Shown: one piece after another, positions 7,128 through 14,258 of the stretch | Layout of the letters: every line of letters begins with the position of its first letter | Numbering within the stretch: the stretch's first letter is position 1 | Assembly (NCBI GenBank): GCA_009929095.1 | Contig: SABF01000017.1 | Coordinates: forward strand, 1 to 14,258 | Source: Erysipelotrichia bacterium | GTDB lineage: Bacteria > Bacillota_I > Bacilli_A > Erysipelotrichales > Erysipelotrichaceae | DNA: 14,258 nt | Direction: 5' to 3' | Translations under genes and position numbers: made by a program | Notes under the pieces: model-generated | The model's input: only the letters and a program-made list of their open reading frames with translations | What the model was told of the DNA's origin: nothing | The model's database searches: none

Positions 7128-8379
7128 GCTAATCGATTATCTTCAGAATAAATTGATGCCTATCGCAAACAAACTGTCATCTAACAAATTTCTTAACGCA
7201 TTGGGAAAATCATTTCAGCTGTTGCTGCCAATCATTATCATTGGTTCATTTGCATGCCTGGGCGCATTTGTAGACATTAAGCCATGGCAGGATTTCATTG
7301 GTTCATCAGGACTGATCATGGTCTTCCTGAATCTGTTCTTTGTAACGATGAAGCTCATTGCCTTCTACCTGCTGCTGATTCTGCCTTATCAGTATGGCAA
7401 GCAGCTTGGAATTAATGGTGTTTCAGCAATTGTTATATCGGTTATGAGCTACCTGCTTCTGACACCTACTGAACTGTTCGCTTCACTTCCGGCTGAATGG
7501 ATGGGACATGCGGGATTATTCGGAGTTCTGGTCATTTCATTATTTGTCTGCAACTTGATGAAATTCTGCATGGATAAGAAGATATATATCCGTATGCCGG
7601 AAGGAGTTCCGACAATTGTTGAAGATTCATTTGCTTCAATTATTCCGGCATTCATTGCTGCAGTCATTGCGGTCATTCTCGCTAACATATTTGCGGCAAC
7701 TACATTCGGCAACTTTCACAACTTTATCTACAGCGTCATTCAGACTCCGCTTCAGGGACTTGCATTGACACTGCCTGCATACTTGCTGATGCAGCTGCTG
7801 ACAACACTGTTCATGTTCTGTGGAATTCACGGATCAACCGTTACATCCCTGTTCTCACCACTTACCCTTGCAGCAAGCAGTCAGAACCTGGCCGCCTTGC
7901 AGGCTGGTCTTCCTCTGCCGCAGATTTTCACTAATACATTCGGTATTCTGGCTCAGGTTGGCGGTATCGGCTGCACGTTAGGATTTACATTCCTGCTGGT
8001 ATTCAAAGCTAAGAGCAAGCGTCTGAAAGCTGTTGGTAAAGTAGCTATTATTCCTGCAATTTTCGGTATCAGTGAGCCAACTCTTTTCGGTGTGCCGATT
8101 ATGCTGAATCCAATCTTATTCATACCGTATGTAATAAGTCCTATCGTCTGCACCATTCTCAGCTATGTCACAATGGCAATCGGAATTGTACCAAGACTTA
8201 CCGGCACTGAGGTCAGTTGGACTGTGCCGCCGATCCTGTCTGGTTTTCTGTCTCAGGGCTGGCAGACAGCGGTACTGCAGGTTGTTCTGATTATTGTTAC
8301 TACACTGATCTGGTATCCGTTCTTTAAAATTGTGGATAAGCAGATTGCTGCTGAAGAACTGGAAACAGGCACAAAATAA
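7120..8379 (+). CDS. PTS lactose/cellobiose-family IIC permease
   Basis: A 419-residue membrane subunit that binds and translocates the disaccharide or glycoside. It has about ten hydrophobic segments. Family landmarks are the N-terminal NKLMPIANKLSSNKFLNALG block, FCGIHGSTVTSLFSPL near residue 240, and the GISEPTLFGVPIMLNP block near residue 310, which corresponds to the conserved NEPxxFGxPIxxNP substrate-site region. The domain order and length are those of stand-alone IIC proteins of the CelB/LacE-N type. The overlapping start (ATGAATAA) with IIB gives a clear choice of start. Together with the GH1 enzyme downstream it points to a beta-linked disaccharide or aryl beta-glucoside; the exact sugar cannot be read from the sequence. 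Confidence 0.94.
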   Translation: MNKLIDYLQNKLMPIANKLSSNKFLNALGKSFQLLLPIIIIGSFACLGAFVDIKPWQDFIGSSGLIMVFLNLFFVTMKLIAFYLLLILPYQYGKQLGINGVSAIVISVMSYLLLTPTELFASLPAEWMGHAGLFGVLVISLFVCNLMKFCMDKKIYIRMPEGVPTIVEDSFASIIPAFIAAVIAVILANIFAATTFGNFHNFIYSVIQTPLQGLALTLPAYLLMQLLTTLFMFCGIHGSTVTSLFSPLTLAASSQNLAALQAGLPLPQIFTNTFGILAQVGGIGCTLGFTFLLVFKAKSKRLKAVGKVAIIPAIFGISEPTLFGVPIMLNPILFIPYVISPIVCTILSYVTMAIGIVPRLTGTEVSWTVPPILSGFLSQGWQTAVLQVVLIIVTTLIWYPFFKIVDKQIAAEELETGTK

Positions 8380-8387
8380 CAAAACGA

Positions 8388-8412
8388 AAGAGGAATCCAA
8401 GTGATTCCTTTT
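8388..8412 (+). promoter_or_regulatory. Intra-operon stem-loop between IIC and the GH1 gene
   Basis: In the 49-nt gap between the two genes, 8388-8397 can pair with 8403-8412 (10 pairs, one G-T) around a 5-base loop (8398-8402). The outer 3' arm is T-rich (CCTTTT), so it resembles a weak terminator or an RNA-stabilising hairpin. Placed there, it could lower GH1 transcription relative to the PTS genes or protect the upstream mRNA. The GH1 ribosome binding site GAAGGAG lies just beyond it. Confidence 0.45.
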
Positions 8413-8416
8413 CTGA

Positions 8417-10269
<1,853 letters not shown>

Positions 10270-10341
10270 CATTGATCAGTTACTTGATAAAATGCCACGG
10301 GAAGCTGATTTGACCAAACACTGCCAGTTCAGTTTCTGCGG

Positions 10342-10420
10342 CTAAAAGATATTCTTTACTAAACTTTGATACCCCTCGTCCATTGCCTGATTCAATTGAT
10401 CAGATTGGCAGTGAACGAGT
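10342..10420 (-). repeat. Direct-repeat copy 2 (3' end of the intact regulator gene)
   Basis: The last 52 bases of the regulator gene (10342-10393) match 2281-2332 at 48 positions in the same orientation, with weaker gapped similarity to about 10420. The two copies start 8,061 bp apart and enclose the reductase, the intact PRD regulator and the whole lactose/cellobiose-type operon. Sequence just outside the stop codon (10270-10341) shows no similarity to that outside copy 1, so the repeat has a sharp edge at the gene's stop. Confidence 0.8.
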
Positions 10421-12282
10421 TTTTTTAGGAAAAAGGAAATGTTATAGATGTCTTCGTTAGAACCTGAGCCAGTCGTGTAGAAAAGAAAATACTTGCAGAG
10501 CTTTTGATTCCATAGAATTTCATTTTTGTTAACAAATAAATAGATTGCCGGTTTTGGAAATGAATAATTCAAGGAAGATATCATGGCCATGCCATTGCTT
10601 CTTTCGGAATTGACATAAAAGTCTTTCATCGGCAGGTCTTTCAGAAAGTCATCGCGATTGGTGATATCATTTTTGACATGATCATAAATAGCAGCATACA
10701 CATCCTCTTTAGTTGCACAGTCAGCATGGATGAAATTAGACTCAGGAAAACAGTGCAGGCTGAAAGATAAGTTTATCTGTTCTATATAGTCGCTGAAGAT
10801 GCGATTATTCTCGGGAGATCGTAAAAAATCCAACGGTATTACCGGACAGTTTGAAACGGTATTCTGAATAAGCGCATCAGTAAGAATGACATCATACTTC
10901 TCTCTGTCTGATGATTCAGAATGTGAATAGGTGACTGTTGTAATGGAACTGATATATTTTCCGTATTTCTGCATCAGATGCTCGGCTATATCGTCGGAGT
11001 AGTTCAAGCCATAGATGGAGGAAATGCAGACTCTTTGCTTATATGGAAAATAGGAATGAGCCATAGCTGCTCGATTAAAAATATAATATGCACCCATTAT
11101 GAGAACTTCAGGTAGTTTTATATGATGGACAACAGTGTAGTATTTTCCAAACTCCACGCACAGGTCAGTTGATAAAAGCCCAGTATCAAAAGAAGGAGTT
11201 AGTATTTCCTTGTCCAGACAAATTTCATATAAAAGAGAACGGCTGATTGTATATAAATAGAAGGCAATATCATCGTAAAGTTTATCGTCTATATAATTTG
11301 AAATATCATATCGTTTCATAATAAACTCGATTGCTGCATGCGCTTCTTTAAGATTATCTTGATATTCACTGGAAGGTATTTCATCAGATTTGGCAATTGA
11401 GCGATAGGTCTGAATAAGCATTGAAATGATTATGCAGTCAGTTTCATTGATATCATTAGAGATGATCTGTGGAGCCGCTGAAAACAATTGTTCTGCAAAA
11501 GGATATACAATGTCATCTTTAGCTTTTTCCAGCTGTTCATCGGTAAAGGATATGCTGTCTCTTAGGTATGAACGCGATCTGGCAAATAGAATATAATTAA
11601 TCACTTTTGGCGTATAAAGATACGGAAGGTATACTTTTTCGCTTTTACTGAGCTGCTGCAGCAGAACCGTTCTCAGTTTCTCGGGCAGATCCGGGTCAAT
11701 GTTCATGAGCAGAGCTGTTGAAAACTGTGATTCTTTCGCACGTTCATCAACGGGCAGTGAACGGAAGGTCTTTTCCAGATACAGAAGAACCATTCGCTTG
11801 TTGAATTCAGAGCCTTCAATCGAAAGCCCTGCAAATCGCTGATTTTTCAGGATGAGATGGAAATTGTCAAGTATCATCTGCATCTTTGGAATTTCACGCA
11901 TGATCGTGCTTTTGGAACAGAACATTTCATCTGCCAGACGATCAATTGAATAGGTCTCAAGAGTGGAAAGAAGAAAACGCAGAACAAAATAAGCACGGGA
12001 ATACTCACCGAGGTTTAGATAGGAAAAACGTTTGATCTGCTTCAGCATGCGAGCCAGATAGGGATTTGCTTTTTTTCGGTCATGCAGCACTAATGTATAA
12101 CCCAGTGAGGTACGGGATTCCACTTCACATCCATTGTCTGAAAGCTCATTGTTCAGCGAAGGTATTTCTTTCCGAATCGTATTAATGGATGCACTGCAGA
12201 AAGAACTGATCTTCTGACCGGATACAACGTCATCATGAATAATCAGGCATTCCAGTATTCTCTTGCCAAGTTCTGTAATCAT
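10342..12282 (-). CDS. Degenerate PRD-type regulator lacking PTS phosphorylation histidines
   Basis: A 646-residue protein with the layout of PRD/EIIB/EIIA regulators. HTH at ~1-60, a second HTH at ~95-145 (IDRLADEMFCSKSTIMREI), PRD1 at ~190-295, PRD2 at ~305-410, EIIB-like at ~415-475, EIIA-like at ~510-646. By motif alignment the phospho-sites are changed: PRD1 Tyr230 (VINYILFA) and Ser287, PRD2 Tyr342 (AFYLYTI) and Tyr399 (MGAYYIF), and EIIA Ser569 in GMAMISS where others have GIAIPH. The EIIB Cys419 (RVCISS) is kept. It is an intact full-length gene with a good ribosome binding site (GGAAGGG) and a -10 box. It is probably a DNA-binding regulator no longer steered by PTS phosphate; target genes may be the mannose-type operon, the ChbG gene or itself. 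It is convergent with the PTS operon. Confidence 0.82.
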   Translation of the reverse strand: MITELGKRILECLIIHDDVVSGQKISSFCSASINTIRKEIPSLNNELSDNGCEVESRTSLGYTLVLHDRKKANPYLARMLKQIKRFSYLNLGEYSRAYFVLRFLLSTLETYSIDRLADEMFCSKSTIMREIPKMQMILDNFHLILKNQRFAGLSIEGSEFNKRMVLLYLEKTFRSLPVDERAKESQFSTALLMNIDPDLPEKLRTVLLQQLSKSEKVYLPYLYTPKVINYILFARSRSYLRDSISFTDEQLEKAKDDIVYPFAEQLFSAAPQIISNDINETDCIIISMLIQTYRSIAKSDEIPSSEYQDNLKEAHAAIEFIMKRYDISNYIDDKLYDDIAFYLYTISRSLLYEICLDKEILTPSFDTGLLSTDLCVEFGKYYTVVHHIKLPEVLIMGAYYIFNRAAMAHSYFPYKQRVCISSIYGLNYSDDIAEHLMQKYGKYISSITTVTYSHSESSDREKYDVILTDALIQNTVSNCPVIPLDFLRSPENNRIFSDYIEQINLSFSLHCFPESNFIHADCATKEDVYAAIYDHVKNDITNRDDFLKDLPMKDFYVNSERSNGMAMISSLNYSFPKPAIYLFVNKNEILWNQKLCKYFLFYTTGSGSNEDIYNISFFLKKLVHCQSDQLNQAMDEGYQSLVKNIF

Positions 12283-12310
12283 ATTGTCCCTTCCAGCATC
12301 TTTTGAATTG

Positions 12311-12339
12311 ATTATAAACTATCGCAGGCGACTTAATAA
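12311..12339 (-). promoter_or_regulatory. Candidate promoter of the degenerate regulator
   Basis: On the minus strand a perfect TATAAT lies at 12316-12311, with TTATTA (3 of 6 to TTGACA) 17 nt upstream at 12339-12334, and the regulator start follows 28 nt after the -10. The -35 region abuts the hairpin at 12339-12364, so that palindrome could double as an operator for autoregulation. Confidence 0.45.
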
Positions 12340-12364
12340 AACGTTCCTGTTTGTCGGAACGTTT
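12339..12364 (-). terminator. Inverted repeat after the ChbG-type gene, terminator (possible operator)
   Basis: AAACGTTCC at 12339-12347 and GGAACGTTT at 12356-12364 are exact reverse complements around 8 bases. On the minus strand it comes 17 nt after the ChbG-type stop and is followed by TTTTATTAAG (overlapping the arm), as in a Rho-independent terminator. This would separate the ChbG-type gene from the regulator downstream. Confidence 0.65.
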
Positions 12365-12381
12365 ATTTCGTGAGACATGCT

Positions 12382-13254
12382 TTACTGCTGTTTGTTCATA
12401 TACAGCGAACTTTGAATGGAACGCAGATGATTCTGATACTCATTGGTACCATGCAGAGCGTCGTCTGTATTGACAAGAGTGATCCGGTTCTGGATAATCC
12501 ATCGTTTCAGGGCGTATGAGCACAGAGCATTGATGTCTTTTATTCTAGCCTCATGAAGACGGGATTCATTGTATATATATTCATCCAGGTATCCCGGATG
12601 CCAGGCTGTCAGCACTGTTTCCTGATCCATCAGATGATCATAATCATCAATGAAATATTTGGCTGGATCGTAAGTATTCCGTATTTGCATACTGTCGTCA
12701 TAACAGATTTTATAGTAGCCGACCGGCTGATTTGGCATGTAGATATGAAGATCCCGGTATTTCTCATCGGCAGGAACCAGTCCGCCTTCGCGGTCGGGTT
12801 TCGATCCGAAATTATATTCAATATTATTTTCATTGCATACCTGAATCAATGCTCTGGAGAAATTCCCATCAGTATTATGAATCCAGGTATATCCGGGCAC
12901 TCGGCCGAGAACCCGTCTGCAGCGATACAGCTGAGCTCTCATCTCATGAACCAGTTCTTCATATACACAGGTGTCTTTTAGACTTTGATTATGGCGGAAC
13001 TTGAATTGTCCTTCTTCATTGATCATAGAAGGGACTTCTTCCGGATCAGATACCGGCGATCCCCAGAAATGAGTGTGCCATCCGACTGAAATCCATGGCC
13101 TTTCTCGAAGACGATACATGGCATCCAGCGAGCCTGGCGTGTCAAGCATCAAGTCGGCACTCGTAACAATTCCATTATCAATTGCTCTGAAAACACCATC
13201 ATTATTCACCGGAGTGTATCCCACATCATCTGCACGAATGATCAGCTTTTTCAT
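12382..13254 (-). CDS. YdjC/ChbG-family carbohydrate deacetylase
   Basis: A 290-residue protein of the YdjC/ChbG family. Characterised members remove an N-acetyl group from chitobiose-type oligosaccharides with a Asp-His-His bound metal. The start MKKLIIRADDVGYT carries the catalytic Asp9 and metal Asp10. Other candidate ligands are His60 in GWHTH and His126 in WIHNTDG, and the family's late HPG motif is at 219-221 (AWHPGYLDE). Deviations from the usual NADDFG and GLHxxL motifs are small. The ATG at 13254 is chosen because GGAGG lies 8 nt upstream; an in-frame start at 13269 lacks such a site. It is transcribed toward the degenerate regulator but separated from it by a terminator-like hairpin. 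A cytoplasmic role on an imported acetylated disaccharide is likely by family, not proven here. Confidence 0.87.
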   Translation of the reverse strand: MKKLIIRADDVGYTPVNNDGVFRAIDNGIVTSADLMLDTPGSLDAMYRLRERPWISVGWHTHFWGSPVSDPEEVPSMINEEGQFKFRHNQSLKDTCVYEELVHEMRAQLYRCRRVLGRVPGYTWIHNTDGNFSRALIQVCNENNIEYNFGSKPDREGGLVPADEKYRDLHIYMPNQPVGYYKICYDDSMQIRNTYDPAKYFIDDYDHLMDQETVLTAWHPGYLDEYIYNESRLHEARIKDINALCSYALKRWIIQNRITLVNTDDALHGTNEYQNHLRSIQSSLYMNKQQ

Positions 13255-13385
13255 ATATAAATCCTCCACATGAATACCATAACGTTAAAATAGACTTCAA
13301 AAAATCAAAAAATGCATTCAGATGCAGGTGAGGCAGGATTTTATAATGTTCAGAAAATGATATGTATAGGCAATCATTTATGAAA

Positions 13386-13413
13386 ATTACAGTACTGCAT
13401 TGTTTCCTATAAT
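13386..13413 (+). promoter_or_regulatory. Promoter of the MATE transporter gene
   Basis: A perfect TATAAT lies at 13408-13413, with ATTACA (4 of 6 to TTGACA) at 13386-13391 and a 16-nt spacer. The ATG follows about 25 nt after the -10, giving a short leader with the GGGGG ribosome binding site. The 180-nt region between this gene and the divergent ChbG-type gene holds no other feature I can support. Confidence 0.6.
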
Positions 13414-13437
13414 ACGAACATGTACGGGGGATAAATG

Positions 13438-14258
13438 ATGGAAGATGCAGCAAAGACAAAAAAAGTCGGATTAGATCTGACCGAAGGCAAAATACTTAAG
13501 AAACTGATTATATTTGCAATACCAATTGTATTAACGAACTTGATTCAGCAGCTGTATTCAATGGTTGATTTGGCTGTTATTGGACATTTTGTAGGAAGCA
13601 TCGGATCTGTCGGAGTATCTACCGGCGGTGAAGTAGCCGACTGGATCACTCCATTCGCAATGGGACTATCCACTGCAGGACAGATTTATATTGCCCAACT
13701 GTTTGGAGCCAGGAAGAATCAGAAAGTTAAGGATTCCATCGGCACTCTGATTACGATGAGTATCCTGATTTCCATTGTGCTTATGATGGTGTCGATCTTT
13801 CTGTGCAGACCGATTCTGAATGTTCTCAACTGTCCGGCAGAAGCACTTGAGCAGGCACAGAACTATATGATCATTACTTCCATCGGTTTCCCATTTATAT
13901 TTGGATACAATGCAATCGTCGGAGCACTTCGGGGAATGGGAGAATCAAAGAAGCCACTGATATTCATCTCGATTGCGGCAGTGATCAATATATTTGCTGA
14001 TATCCTTCTGGTTGCGATTATTCCAATGGAAGCAGCCGGTACGGCAATTGCTACAGTGCTGTCGCAGTTTGGATCATTTGCGGCGTCATTCGTTTATATG
14101 TACAGAAACAAGGAAAAATTCGATTTTGAAATGACCTTCAGTTATTTCAAGATTGATCCGCATATATGCAAGATACTGACGGAACTTGCAGTGCCGCAGA
14201 TTGCCAGATCCATGTTTGTCCGATTCTCCATGAGCTGGGTAAATGCAAACGTCAACAG
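13438..14258 (+). CDS. MATE-family multidrug/metabolite efflux transporter, N-terminal part
   Basis: The first 273 residues of a MATE antiporter, cut by the window end; the full family length is about 440-460. Such proteins export cationic or aromatic compounds using a Na+ or H+ gradient. The start (LTEGKILKKLIIFAIPIVLTNLIQQLYSMVD, given as positions 14-44) and the following VIGHFVG, QIYIAQLFGARK and ALRGMGESKKP (about residue 163-173) blocks are characteristic of the DinF/NorM-like group common in Bacillota. About seven membrane helices are visible. Two in-frame ATGs are adjacent (13435, 13438); the second is 7 nt from GGGGG and is preferred. It has its own promoter and is divergent from the ChbG-type gene. 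Export of an aglycone freed by the neighbouring hydrolase is conceivable but speculative. Confidence 0.92.
   Translation, partial: MEDAAKTKKVGLDLTEGKILKKLIIFAIPIVLTNLIQQLYSMVDLAVIGHFVGSIGSVGVSTGGEVADWITPFAMGLSTAGQIYIAQLFGARKNQKVKDSIGTLITMSILISIVLMMVSIFLCRPILNVLNCPAEALEQAQNYMIITSIGFPFIFGYNAIVGALRGMGESKKPLIFISIAAVINIFADILLVAIIPMEAAGTAIATVLSQFGSFAASFVYMYRNKEKFDFEMTFSYFKIDPHICKILTELAVPQIARSMFVRFSMSWVNANVN

Noticed and set aside
12553..13004. Open frames on the plus strand inside the ChbG-type gene
   Set aside because: They are antisense to a gene with clear family motifs and have no family resemblance of their own.
13280..13287. TAACGTTA 8-bp palindrome upstream of the ChbG-type gene as a cre or operator site
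   Set aside because: It lacks the flanking TG...CA of a cre site and is short enough to occur by chance.

Overview
The window looks like a carbohydrate-uptake region of a low-to-medium-GC Bacillota (Firmicutes) genome. The evidence is the strong GGAGG-type ribosome binding sites, two different sugar PTS operons, PRD-type PTS regulators, a NIF3 protein in a PTS operon and a YcxB-like protein. The style would suit Erysipelotrichia or a related gut/oral lineage, but the sequence alone cannot fix the taxon. I see no RNA gene, CRISPR array, transposase or integrase, and no gene-free stretch longer than about 180 bases.

Layout. (1) 1-2284, plus strand: the 3' end of a mannose-family PTS operon, with IID (partial), a YcxB-like membrane protein, IIA and a NIF3-family metal protein. 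(2) 2281-2450: a short relic of the 3' end of a regulator gene, then a perfect 12-bp-stem hairpin. (3) 2451-6325, minus strand: an intact PRD/EIIB/EIIA transcription regulator followed 11 nt later by an old-yellow-enzyme/FadH-type flavin, Fe-S and FAD reductase. (4) 6326-6490: the divergent control region, containing a perfect 10+1+10 palindrome. (5) 6491-10269, plus strand: a tightly packed lactose/cellobiose-type PTS operon (IIA, IIB, IIC), a GH1 6-phospho-beta-glucosidase and an unrecognised membrane protein. (6) 10342-13254, minus strand: a YdjC/ChbG-type carbohydrate deacetylase gene, a terminator-like hairpin, then a second PRD-type regulator that has lost every PRD and EIIA phospho-histidine I could align. 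(7) 13438-end, plus strand: a MATE-family transporter, cut by the window end.

How it fits together. Region 5 should import and phosphorylate a beta-glucoside or chitobiose-like disaccharide and split it inside the cell. The divergent regulator of region 3 is the natural controller. Its co-transcribed ene-reductase suggests the sugar may carry a reducible aglycone. ChbG nearby suggests instead, or in addition, an N-acetylated disaccharide.

The most striking structural point is that regions 3-5 (about 8.06 kb) are bracketed by direct repeats of the last ~52-75 bp of the second regulator gene. The copy at 2281 puts that gene's stop codon directly on the NIF3 stop codon. This looks like a metabolic cassette inserted between a mannose-PTS operon and the convergent regulator that used to abut it, although no recombinase is visible. 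The second standout is that regulator itself, which appears uncoupled from PTS phosphorylation by parallel His-to-Tyr/Ser changes.
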